From Pseudomonas cedrina subsp. cedrina (GTDB lineage: Bacteria; Pseudomonadota; Gammaproteobacteria; Pseudomonadales; Pseudomonadaceae), in the NCBI RefSeq assembly GCF_001983175.1, contig NZ_MNPW01000008.1:299408-363407 (forward strand): a stretch of 64,000 nucleotides of DNA. Reading direction: 5' to 3'. The notes below the pieces were generated by a model. It was given only the letters and a program-made list of their open reading frames with translations. It was not told where the DNA came from and made no database searches. Position numbers and translations under genes: made by a program. Below, one piece after another: positions 30,245-39,677 of the stretch; the stretch's first letter is position 1, and each line of letters begins with the position of its first letter.

Positions 30245-31114
30245 CTACATCAACCCCATCCGCCGATGGGCGCGTTGCACCGAACCGTTGCGCATCGCCC
30301 AACGCAGCATCGGCGCACTGCGCTTGACCCCGGCGCGGACCATCTGGCGCTGCAGCGGGCTCTGGTGTTGCTGGAGCATGGCGCTGGCCCAATCCGGCAG
30401 CAAGTCGATCCCGGCCTGCATCATCAAGCTGCCGAAGGGTTTGGCCAGCAGGCTGGGGGCGGGCGCGTTGAGCAGCAAACGCAGCACTTCGCGGCTTCGG
30501 TCGTCGCACAGCAATTGCGGGCGGATGCGGGCCATGTAATCCGAAATTTCCTGGCGGGAACGCGGAACATTCAGCGCGCCCAGGCGTTCCGCCACCAACG
30601 CAATTTCACTGTAGTAGCGGTCCTGGTCCGGGCCAGAAAGGTGCGGGTTACGGTAGCGCAAATGCGCGGCCAGGAAGTTGCTGACTTCCGCCACATGCAC
30701 CCAGGTCAGCAGGTCCGGGTCGCTGGCTGCATAAGGCCGCCCGTCCGGCGCATGCCCTACCACCTGCAGGTGAATGGTGCGGACCTTTTCGATCAGCCAT
30801 TCGGCGTCTTTGCGCGAGCCAAAGGTGGTGCCCGAGATGAACTGCGAGGTACGCCGCAAGCGCCCGAGCATGTCCTGGCGAAAATTCGAATGGTCCCACA
30901 CGCCGGCCAGGGCCAATGGGTGCAAGGCTTGCAGCATCAAGGCACTGATGCCGCCAATGAGCATGCTGCTGAAATCACCATGGACTTGCCAGCTCACCGA
31001 GTCCGGCCCGAACAGGCCCGGGTCGCCCTTGGGGTTTTCCAGGTCCAGCTGGCCCAGCGCCAGGCCGGTCAGGCTCAGCAACTGGGTTTCGATACGGCTG
31101 CGGATAAATTCCAT
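30245..31114 (-). CDS. Oxygenase MpaB family (DUF2236) protein
   Basis: A 289-residue protein beginning MEFIRSRIETQLLSLTGLALGQLD. The motifs match the MpaB/latex-clearing-protein family: WQVHGDFSSMLIGGISALMLQALHP in pieces, HSNFRQDMLGRLRRT, and DLLTWVHVAEVSNFL. The conserved histidines would bind haem and an arginine lies nearby. The substrate is unknown. It is a soluble protein, 16 bases downstream of acs on the same strand, so it is probably co-transcribed with it. Whether it acts in the same metabolism is open. Confidence 0.8.
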   Translation of the reverse strand: MEFIRSRIETQLLSLTGLALGQLDLENPKGDPGLFGPDSVSWQVHGDFSSMLIGGISALMLQALHPLALAGVWDHSNFRQDMLGRLRRTSQFISGTTFGSRKDAEWLIEKVRTIHLQVVGHAPDGRPYAASDPDLLTWVHVAEVSNFLAAHLRYRNPHLSGPDQDRYYSEIALVAERLGALNVPRSRQEISDYMARIRPQLLCDDRSREVLRLLLNAPAPSLLAKPFGSLMMQAGIDLLPDWASAMLQQHQSPLQRQMVRAGVKRSAPMLRWAMRNGSVQRAHRRMGLM

Positions 31115-31130
31115 GGCGACTCAGGGGTTC

Positions 31131-33068
<1,938 letters not shown>

Positions 33069-33073
33069 GAGCG

Positions 33074-33091
33074 ATCCTTATTCTTGTTTTT
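33074..33091 (-). promoter_or_regulatory. Hfq/Crc (catabolite activity) motif across the acs ribosome binding site
   Basis: Read on the minus strand, the acs leader is AAAAACAAGAATAAGGAT followed by CGCTC and ATG. AAGAATAA fits the AANAAYAA catabolite-activity consensus exactly, a second imperfect copy precedes it, and the motif runs into the AAGGA Shine-Dalgarno. Hfq with Crc blocks translation at such sites when preferred carbon sources are present. Confidence 0.65.
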
Positions 33092-33133
33092 GCGACAAGT
33101 CATAAAGATGCACCCTGTAAGGGGAGGGTTCAA

Positions 33134-33159
33134 GGCCAACCTCCAAACGGACGTTGGCC
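33134..33159 (-). terminator. Possible hairpin between pgi and acs
   Basis: GGCCAAC and GTTGGCC (7 bp) lie after the pgi stop. There is no clear U run on either strand, so this is a weak terminator candidate. Confidence 0.35.
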
Positions 33160-33173
33160 CTGCAAAACCTGGA

Positions 33174-34838
33174 TCAGCCGCGGTGACGACCACGGAAGTA
33201 GTTGATCAGGCCCTGGGTCGACGCATCGTCGGCCACGGTTTCCTCGGCACCGGTCAGGCGGTTGTAGACGCCCTTGCCCAGCTCTTTACCGAGTTCCACA
33301 CCCCATTGGTCGAAGGCGTTGATACCCCAGATCACGCTCTGCACGAACACTTTGTGCTCATACATGGCGACCAGCGCGCCCAAGCGACGCGGGCTGATGC
33401 GCTCGACCACCAGGGTGTTACTCGGACGGTTGCCCGGAATCACCTTGTGCGGCGCGAGTTTCTGCACGTCTTCTTCCGGGATGCCCTTGTCGCGCAGCTC
33501 GGCTTCGGCTTCGCCGCGGGTCTTGCCGAGCATCAATGCCTGGCTCTGGGACAGGCAGTTGGCATACAGCCATTGATGGTGGTCGGACACCGGGTTGAAG
33601 CTGACGATCGGCACAATGAAGTCAGCCGGGATCAGTTGGGTCCCCTGGTGCAGCAACTGGTGGTAGGCATGCTGACCGTTGCAGCCCACGCCGCCCCAGA
33701 TCACCGGGCCGGTATCGGTGCCCACCGGCGTACCGTCCTGGCGCACGCTCTTGCCGTTGGATTCCATGTCCAACTGTTGCAAGTGCTTGGTGATGTTACG
33801 CAGGTAGTGGTCGTACGGCAGGATCGCATGGCTCTGCGCACCCCAGAAGTTGCCGTACCACACGCCCAGCAGGCCCAGCAGTACCGGCATGTTCTGTTCG
33901 AACGGCGCGTTCTGGAAATGCTGGTCCATGGTGTAGGCGCCGGACAGCAGTTCCTTGAAGTTGGACATGCCGATGGCCAGGGCGATTGGCAAGCCAATGG
34001 CCGACCACAGCGAGTAACGCCCGCCGACCCAGTCCCACATCGGGAAGATGTTCTCTTCGCGGATGCCGAAGGCAACCGCTGCCGCGTTATTGCTCGATAC
34101 GGCGATGAAGTGCCGGTACAGCTCGGCTTCCGAGCCACCCTGGGCCAGGTACCAGGCGCGGGCGGCCTGGGCGTTCTTCAGGGTTTCCAGGGTGTTGAAG
34201 GATTTCGACGAGACGATAAACAGCGTGGTCTCGGCGCGCAGCTTCATGGTCAGTTCATGGAACTCGCTGCCGTCGATGTTTGCCAGGTAATGGCAGCGCA
34301 CGCCTTTGTGGGCGTAGGACAGCAGCGCTTCGGAGACCAGCTCCGGGCCGAGGAACGAGCCACCGATACCGATATTCACTACGTCGGTGATCGGCTTCTC
34401 GGTGTAGCCACGCCACAGGCCGTCATGGATGCGCCCGACCAGGTCGGTCATCTGGTTCAGCACCTTGTGCACGTCCGGCATGATGTTCACGCCGTTGACC
34501 GACAACTTGTCACCCACAGGGCGGCGCAGCGCAGTGTGCAGGGCTGGGCGGTGTTCGGAAGAGTTGACGGGTTCGCCGTTGTACAGCGCGTCGATCGCCG
34601 CCTTGAGGTCGACTTCCTTGGCCAGCGCCACCAGCAGGTCACGGGTTTCGCCGGTAATCAGGTTTTTGGAGTAATCGAGGAAAAGTCCGCAGCTGCTCAA
34701 GGTGAACTGTGAAAAACGCTGCGGATCGGCATTGAACGCTTCGCGCATGCTGAAATCCTGCATGGCTTGGCGATGTTGATTGAGCGCTTGCCAGGCGGGC
34801 AGAGCGGTAACGTCATGAGGAGTGCGGTAGTACGCCAT
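33174..34838 (-). CDS. pgi: Glucose-6-phosphate isomerase
   Basis: Interconverts glucose-6-phosphate and fructose-6-phosphate. It has 554 residues, starting MAYYRTPHDVTALPAW after AAGGAAA. The segment VVNIGIGGSFLGPELV near 152, a sugar-binding SSKSFNTLETL, and the C-terminal signature with VWGINAFDQWGVELGK are all present. The leader contains AATAAAAAGG next to the ribosome binding site, close to but not matching the Hfq/Crc consensus. Confidence 0.97.
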   Translation of the reverse strand: MAYYRTPHDVTALPAWQALNQHRQAMQDFSMREAFNADPQRFSQFTLSSCGLFLDYSKNLITGETRDLLVALAKEVDLKAAIDALYNGEPVNSSEHRPALHTALRRPVGDKLSVNGVNIMPDVHKVLNQMTDLVGRIHDGLWRGYTEKPITDVVNIGIGGSFLGPELVSEALLSYAHKGVRCHYLANIDGSEFHELTMKLRAETTLFIVSSKSFNTLETLKNAQAARAWYLAQGGSEAELYRHFIAVSSNNAAAVAFGIREENIFPMWDWVGGRYSLWSAIGLPIALAIGMSNFKELLSGAYTMDQHFQNAPFEQNMPVLLGLLGVWYGNFWGAQSHAILPYDHYLRNITKHLQQLDMESNGKSVRQDGTPVGTDTGPVIWGGVGCNGQHAYHQLLHQGTQLIPADFIVPIVSFNPVSDHHQWLYANCLSQSQALMLGKTRGEAEAELRDKGIPEEDVQKLAPHKVIPGNRPSNTLVVERISPRRLGALVAMYEHKVFVQSVIWGINAFDQWGVELGKELGKGVYNRLTGAEETVADDASTQGLINYFRGRHRG

Positions 34839-35063
34839 CGCTGCGGGTTTCCTTTTTATTACGGGGACTGCCTTTAGGACACTTCTGGGTCCGGAACGTC
34901 CAAATTTTCATCAGGCAATGGGTTCCGGACAGCGCTAACCATAGCGCAGGGCGATTACATTAAACCTAGCGTGTCGATATGTCTTGGCTTTGTCTGCGCT
35001 GTGGCCGGTACTTTTTTATACCGGCGCAACGAGAAGAGCAACGAGAACCGCGACGGGAGGGGC
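34839..35063. other. pgi-panC gap without panD
   Basis: This 225-base gap has no reading frame I can support. It holds a palindrome GCCGGTA/TACCGGC (35004-35025) with T-rich centre, a weak end-of-transcript candidate for panBC. Aspartate decarboxylase (panD, about 126 codons) commonly lies between panC and pgi in pseudomonads, but the gap is too short for it and no remnant is visible. Confidence 0.6.
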
Positions 35064-35915
35064 TCAGTCGAGGGTCAGGTGCAGGTTGTCGATGAGGCGG
35101 GTGGCGCCCAGGTACGCCGCGACCAGGATCACGATATCGCGGTCCTCGGCCGTGGCCGGGCGCAGGTGTACGCCCTGGCGTACTTCGAGGTAGTCCAGGC
35201 GCAGCCCGGCGGCTTCGATCTGCCCGACCTGCTCGGCGTGCAGCCTGGCAAAGTCACGCTCACCGGCTTTGATCGCCGCGCCAATCTGGCTGAGGCAGCG
35301 GTACAGCACCGGCGCGATGGCGCGTTGCTCGTCGGTGAGGTAGCCGTTGCGTGATGACAGCGCGAGGCCGTCGTCGGCGCGCACGGTGGGCTCGCCGATG
35401 ATCTGGATCGGCATGTTCAGGTCTTGGACCATGGCGCGGATCACCGCCAGTTGCTGATAGTCCTTCTGGCCAAACACCGCCATGTCCGGCTGGACCATGT
35501 TGAACAGCTTGCTGACCACCGTCGCCACGCCTTCGAAGTGCCCCGGACGGCTGGCGCCGCACAGGCCTTCAGACAGCTGCGGCACGCTGACACGGGTCTG
35601 GCCGGTGGTGCCGCCGGGGTACATTTCCTCGACGGTGGGCGCGAACAGCAGGTTGCAGCCGGCTTGCAGCAGCTTTTCCTGGTCGGCAGCCAAGGTGCGC
35701 GGGTATGTGTCCAGGTCTTCGCCGGCGCCGAACTGCAGCGGGTTGACGAAGATGCTGGCGACGACGAAATCCGCCTGCTGGGCAGCCTTGGTCACCAGGG
35801 TGGCATGGCCGCTGTGCAGGTTGCCCATGGTGGGTACGAAGCCGATGCGCTTGCCGGCGCTACGGGCATGGGTTACGGCAGCCCGTAGTTCACGTACGGT
35901 TTTAACGGTGTTCAT
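35064..35915 (-). CDS. panC: Pantothenate synthetase
   Basis: ATP-dependent ligase joining pantoate and beta-alanine. It has 283 residues with the class I adenylate-forming motifs PTMGNLHSGHATL (25-40, the HIGH-like HSGH), FVNPLQFGAGED and FGQKDYQQL, and the KMSKS-like LALSSRNGYL. ATG 35915 overlaps the panB stop by four bases, so the two are translationally coupled. Confidence 0.97.
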   Translation of the reverse strand: MNTVKTVRELRAAVTHARSAGKRIGFVPTMGNLHSGHATLVTKAAQQADFVVASIFVNPLQFGAGEDLDTYPRTLAADQEKLLQAGCNLLFAPTVEEMYPGGTTGQTRVSVPQLSEGLCGASRPGHFEGVATVVSKLFNMVQPDMAVFGQKDYQQLAVIRAMVQDLNMPIQIIGEPTVRADDGLALSSRNGYLTDEQRAIAPVLYRCLSQIGAAIKAGERDFARLHAEQVGQIEAAGLRLDYLEVRQGVHLRPATAEDRDIVILVAAYLGATRLIDNLHLTLD

Positions 35916-36712
35916 GCGGAGAATCCGTGTTCGGCGCCTGGAAAGGTCACGCCTTTGACTTCAGCCACGTAGGCGCTCAATGCGTCGTGGATACTGGTTT
36001 GGCCGGCCATGAAATTCTTCACGAATTTGGGCACGCGGCCGCTGATCGACAGGCCGAGCATGTCGTGCAGCACCAGCACTTGACCATCGGTGGCCGATCC
36101 CGCGCCAATCCCGATCACCGGCACTTTAACGGCCTGGGTGATTTCGGCCGCCAGTTCGCTGGGCACGCATTCGAGCAGGATCATCGCTGCGCCCGCTTGC
36201 TCCAGGGCGATGGCGTCGGCACGCATCTGGCGCGCCTGGGCTTCATTGCGGCCTTGTACCTTGTAGCCGCCGAGGAGGTTGACCGACTGCGGCGTCAGGC
36301 CCATGTGCGCGCATACCGGCACGCCGCGCTCCGCCAGCAGGCGGATCGATTCGGCCAGCCATACGGCGCCTTCCACTTTGATCATGTGCGCACCGGCTTG
36401 CATCAGCTTGCCGGCATTCTGGAACGTCTGTTCGAGTGTGGCGTAACCCATGAACGGCATGTCGGCGATGATGAAGGCGCCATCGTTACCGCGCTTGACG
36501 CTGGCGGTGTGGTAGGCAAGTTCATCGGTGGTCACGGGCAGTGTGCTGTCATTCCCTTGAAGCACCATGCCCAGGGAGTCACCCACCAGCAACACTTCGA
36601 CCCCGGCCTGGCAACTGGCGTGGGCAAAGGTGGCGTCATAGCAGGTCAGCATGGTGATTTTTTCACCTTTGAGCTTGAGGCTCTGCAAGGTGGTCAGGGT
36701 AATGTCTGGCAT
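35912..36712 (-). CDS. panB: 3-methyl-2-oxobutanoate hydroxymethyltransferase
   Basis: First committed enzyme of pantothenate synthesis, transferring a hydroxymethyl group from methylene-tetrahydrofolate to ketoisovalerate, itself a product of the ilv pathway encoded at 57-61 kb. It has 266 residues with MLTCYDATFA, VGDSLGMVLQG, DMPFMGY, the catalytic glutamate in LLECVPSELA, and GIGAGSATDGQVLVLHDMLG. It heads the panBC operon. Confidence 0.97.
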   Translation of the reverse strand: MPDITLTTLQSLKLKGEKITMLTCYDATFAHASCQAGVEVLLVGDSLGMVLQGNDSTLPVTTDELAYHTASVKRGNDGAFIIADMPFMGYATLEQTFQNAGKLMQAGAHMIKVEGAVWLAESIRLLAERGVPVCAHMGLTPQSVNLLGGYKVQGRNEAQARQMRADAIALEQAGAAMILLECVPSELAAEITQAVKVPVIGIGAGSATDGQVLVLHDMLGLSISGRVPKFVKNFMAGQTSIHDALSAYVAEVKGVTFPGAEHGFSA

Positions 36713-36877
36713 GAAAAGGGTCCTCGTTCAGGCGCTTGGAAACAGCGAGTAACGCGCGTGAGTCTTCGTTTATACAGGCGCACTGTCTTGAGAGCAGTGC
36801 TTATAAGGCCTGGATTGCGCCCTTAAGCGCCGGGTTGGCGGCAGCGGGACGCCTATAGTCGTGAGGAGGACACGGGA

Positions 36878-36930
36878 AGTCAATTGGATGTGTTACCGCA
36901 TTGTTACGAGGGCGGTGTTACCGCTGTTAC
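36878..36930 (-). promoter_or_regulatory. panB upstream region: TTGACT -35 and four TGTTAC/GTAACA half-sites
   Basis: TGTTAC occurs at 36891, 36902, 36916 and 36925, all in one orientation (GTAACA as read towards panB). This hexamer is the half-site of the CbrB operator. Downstream of them on the minus strand is TTGACT (36878-36883) with GACTAT 17 bases further, a possible sigma70 promoter. The rest of the 364-base gap holds REPIN copy B and nothing else I can name. Confidence 0.45.
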
Positions 36931-36978
36931 TGATGCGATTCAGCACCTGGCAAGCCGTTTCGAGTGGCATGAGATCAA

Positions 36979-37069
36979 AATGTGGGAGCTGGCTTGCCTG
37001 CGATAGCATCCCCTCGGTCTCACTGAAAGACCGAGTTGCTTGCATCGCAGGCAAGCCAGCTCCCACATT
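36979..37069. repeat. REPIN, copy B
   Basis: It has the same outer arms as copy A (GTGGGAGCTGGCTTGCCTGC and its complement) and the same 87-base core, but a partly different middle with CTCGGTCT and AGACCGAG forming the inner stem. It ends 8 bases from the folK stop codon. Confidence 0.9.
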
Positions 37070-37076
37070 GACCGGG

Positions 37077-37562
37077 TCAGCCTTGGGGAAGCCGTTCCAA
37101 GCCGGCAAACGGGCAGGCGGCGAGCAAGTTGCTGAGCGTTTGACCGTCGGGCAATTGCAGTGCTGCGGGCGCCAGTTCAGCCAACGGGTAAAGCACAAAC
37201 GCCCTTAGGTGCATCTGATAGTGCGGCACCTTCAAGCGCGGCTCGTCGATCAGGCGATCCCCGAACAGCAGGATGTCAAGGTCGAGGGTGCGTGGGCCCC
37301 AACGCTCAAGGCGTTCGCGGCCTTGATCGTTCTCGATGGCTTGCAGCGCATCCAGCAGCTCCAGGGGCGCAAGGCTGCTGTCCAAGGCGGCAACCGCGTT
37401 GGTGTAGCGCGGCTGGCCCGGGAGCAGGGAATCACTTTGATAGAAGGCGGAGACGCCAGCGAGGGTGGTGCCAGGCAATCGCGCCAGTGCCTCGATAGCA
37501 CTGCGCAATTGCTTGTCCGGGGCCGCGAGGTTGCTGCCCATGCCGATGTAGATACGTTCCAC
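37077..37562 (-). CDS. folK: 2-amino-4-hydroxy-6-hydroxymethyldihydropteridine pyrophosphokinase
   Basis: Pyrophosphorylates the pterin that FolP (at 12.3 kb) then uses. It has 161 residues, beginning MERIYIGMGSNLAAP from a GTG at 37562, and carries the family signature WGPRTLDLDILLFGD near 88-102. The start lies 2 bases after the pcnB stop, so it is coupled to pcnB, the usual arrangement in gammaproteobacteria. Confidence 0.97.
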   Translation of the reverse strand: MERIYIGMGSNLAAPDKQLRSAIEALARLPGTTLAGVSAFYQSDSLLPGQPRYTNAVAALDSSLAPLELLDALQAIENDQGRERLERWGPRTLDLDILLFGDRLIDEPRLKVPHYQMHLRAFVLYPLAELAPAALQLPDGQTLSNLLAACPFAGLERLPQG

Positions 37563-37564
37563 GT

Positions 37565-38968
37565 TTAGTCGCCTGCGGCGCCCGACGCGTCAGCGGCGCT
37601 GCGTTTGCGTTTGGTGCCACTGCGACGGCGCTTCTTCGGCCCCTCGCCAACGCCATCGCCTTTGCCGGCGAGGTCGCGAATCATGTCGCGGCGCTCGCTG
37701 TCATTGGCGTCCTGGTAGTCGGTCCACCATTCACCTAGGCCGTCAGTCGCCTCGCCGGCGCTTTCACGCAGCAACAGGAAGTCATAGCCGGCGCGGAAAC
37801 GCGGATTATCGAGCAACAGGTCGGCACGCTTGCCGCTGCGGCGCGGCAGGCGCTCCTGCATGTCCCAGATCTCGCGGATCGGCATGGTGAAACGTTTAGG
37901 AATTGCAATGCGTTGGCACTGCTCGGCGATCAGCTCGTGCGCGGCTTCCTGCATGGCCGGAATCGGCGGCATGCCACGGTCTTGCAGGCGCAATACGCGC
38001 TTCGGCAAGGCGGGCCACAACAGGGCGGCAAACAGGAACGCCGGGGTTACCGGCTTGTTCTGCTTGATGCGCAGGTCCGTGTTAATCAGCGCTTCGCTGA
38101 TCAGCGTATGGGTATAGGTCGGGTTGTATTCCAGCGCCTCGGCACTGGCCGGGAACAGCGGGTCGAACAATTGCAGGTCGACGAGCATTTCGAAGGTGTC
38201 GGCGGCATAGCCCGAAAGGAACAGCTTGAGCACTTCTTCGAACAGGCGCGCCGAGGGAATTTCCCGCAGCATCGGTGCCAGCTCGCGGATCGGCGCAGCG
38301 GTGTGTTTCTCGATACCGAAATTCAGCTTGGCGGCAAAACGCACCGCACGCAGCATGCGCACCGGGTCTTCCTGGTAACGCTTGACCGGATCGCCGATCA
38401 GGCGGATCAGATGGTTGCGAATATCGTGCACGCCATTGGCGTAATCGAGAATGCGCTCGCTGACCGGGTCGTAGTACAGGGCGTTGATGGTGAAGTCGCG
38501 GCGTTGCGCGTCTTCTTCCAAGGTGCCGTAGACGTTGTCGCGCAGGATACGTCCGCTCTCGTTGCGGGAAGACTGGTTGGTGTCTTCCTCTTCATCGTTT
38601 TGCGGGTGGCCGGCGCGGAACGTCGCGACCTCGATGATTTCGCGACCGAAGTGGATATGCACCAGCTTGAAACGGCGGCCGATGATCCGCGCGTTACGAA
38701 ACTCGGCGCGTATCTGCTCGGGCGTGGCACTGGTGGCGACGTCGAAGTCCTTGGGCGTGATGTTGAGCAACATGTCGCGTACGCAGCCACCCACCAGATA
38801 GGCCTGGTAGCCGGCGTTCTGCAAACGTTCGACGATGTTCACCGCATAGCGGCTGAATTGAGCGCGCTGCAATGAATGCTGATTGCTGTTAAGCACTTCA
38901 GGCGTGCTGCGAATGTGTTGCGTACGACGCAAGGGAGAACGGAATGACTGGAACAACTTCTTCAGCAT
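37565..38968 (-). CDS. pcnB: Poly(A) polymerase I
   Basis: Adds poly(A) tails that promote RNA decay, in which PNPase also acts. ATG 38968 gives 467 residues beginning MLKKLFQSF; a GTG three codons upstream (38977) is possible. The class II nucleotidyltransferase core is clear: AYLVGGCVRDMLL, then DFDVATSA, RRDFTINALYYDP and GDPVKRYQEDPVRMLRAVRFA in pieces. The lysine/arginine-rich tail (KKRRRSGTKRKRSA) is typical of the bacterial poly(A) polymerase and distinguishes it from CCA-adding enzymes. Confidence 0.95.
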   Translation of the reverse strand: MLKKLFQSFRSPLRRTQHIRSTPEVLNSNQHSLQRAQFSRYAVNIVERLQNAGYQAYLVGGCVRDMLLNITPKDFDVATSATPEQIRAEFRNARIIGRRFKLVHIHFGREIIEVATFRAGHPQNDEEEDTNQSSRNESGRILRDNVYGTLEEDAQRRDFTINALYYDPVSERILDYANGVHDIRNHLIRLIGDPVKRYQEDPVRMLRAVRFAAKLNFGIEKHTAAPIRELAPMLREIPSARLFEEVLKLFLSGYAADTFEMLVDLQLFDPLFPASAEALEYNPTYTHTLISEALINTDLRIKQNKPVTPAFLFAALLWPALPKRVLRLQDRGMPPIPAMQEAAHELIAEQCQRIAIPKRFTMPIREIWDMQERLPRRSGKRADLLLDNPRFRAGYDFLLLRESAGEATDGLGEWWTDYQDANDSERRDMIRDLAGKGDGVGEGPKKRRRSGTKRKRSAADASGAAGD

Positions 38969-39120
38969 GGGATGCACTGTTTGAAGGAATGTTCGGCCAT
39001 AACGAAGAATGACCGCATGATGGGCCGGGATTCTAGCATTTAGTCGGGGGATGGTGTAGGAACAAGCTGCGAGCCTTGCGTCAAAAGCGTTTGAGCATCA
39101 AAACGGCGCGAAACAGCGGA

Positions 39121-39487
39121 AACTACAAGGGGAGCCGAAGCTCCCCCAGAAGTAGTTGCGTGCTCTATTTTTATTATGGGTTGCGGGCTTCTTGTTTTTG
39201 TTGATCGCCCTCGCCATGAAGCTTCACCTTCATGACACTCCCAATCGGGAGCCAAGAGCAAACGGATTGCTTTGGTCGCTGTGTTGCTGATCTACGATCC
39301 AACCAGTTCAGGCTCTGCCTTAGAGCAGTTTTTTGTTGTTCTCGGCCTGGTTGCGGGGCAAGCCCCAAATGCAACGCCTCTCCAAAAGAATCAGTTAGCT
39401 GCGCCTCCGCCGTGTTGTTTTTGTTATGCGTGAGTCGATTCGTCTTATTTTTATTGTCTTGTACTGAGCTTGTTATTGTTTTTGTAC
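39121..39487 (-). ncRNA. crcZ: Small RNA CrcZ (Hfq/Crc antagonist)
   Basis: It lies between cbrB and pcnB, the position of crcZ in other pseudomonads. It has the expected parts: a sigma54 promoter (39497-39513), CbrB-type sites upstream, about 367 transcribed bases and a terminator. On the minus strand A-rich AANAANAA-type motifs occur around 39469-39484, 39443-39456, 39413-39424, 39331-39340 and 39192-39203. They would titrate the Hfq-Crc complex and relieve catabolite repression. The 3' end is a GGGGAGC-TTCG-GCTCCCC hairpin (39129-39146) followed by TTGTAGTT. The 5' end is predicted from the promoter and may be off by a few bases. Confidence 0.9.
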
Positions 39488-39496
39488 TAAGCATAT

Positions 39497-39513
39497 AGCA
39501 GGGTGCGTGCCAA
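39497..39513 (-). promoter_or_regulatory. Sigma54 promoter of crcZ
   Basis: On the minus strand TTGGCACGCACCCTGCT has GG (39511-39510) and GC (39499-39498) exactly 10 bases apart. It fits the RpoN consensus apart from the first T of the -12 box. Transcription should start near 39487. Confidence 0.85.
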
Positions 39514-39574
39514 CTTTTGCATCGGCCAGTAAAACCGGGGGTTTAAGGCGGTTTCGGGTTTTTGACGGGCCAAA

Positions 39575-39611
39575 AAAAGCCGGGGCTTCGTTACCGTAAG
39601 CCCCGGCTTTT
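39575..39611 (-). terminator. cbrB terminator (bidirectional stem)
   Basis: AAAAGCCGGGGCTT (39575-39588) pairs with AAGCCCCGGCTTTT (39598-39611) over 14 bp. Read on the minus strand it is followed by a T run, so it ends cbrB transcription just before the crcZ promoter region. It touches the CbrB operator at 39611. Confidence 0.88.
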
Positions 39612-39661
39612 GTTACGCGAAATATCTGCGGTAACAGTTTTTTCACATTTGTGGGTGTTAC
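39611..39661 (-). promoter_or_regulatory. CbrB operator sites for crcZ
   Basis: TGTTAC (39611-39616), 14 bases, GTAACA (39631-39636) is an exact match to the CbrB palindrome known from P. putida. A third TGTTAC half-site lies at 39656-39661, inside the gap between the operator and the cbrB stop. The distance to the sigma54 promoter is about 100 bases, suitable for activation by DNA looping. Confidence 0.85.
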
Positions 39662-39677
39662 CTGTGGGGGCGCACCC

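Noticed and set aside
36861..37208. 115-codon plus-strand frame over the panB-folK gap
   Set aside because: It runs through REPIN copy B and into folK antisense; repeats of this type often leave open frames.
39174..39494. 106-codon minus-strand frame in the cbrB-pcnB gap
   Set aside because: The Asn/Lys/Thr-rich translation comes from the A-rich Hfq/Crc sites of CrcZ; the frame starts at the predicted RNA 5' end without a ribosome binding site.
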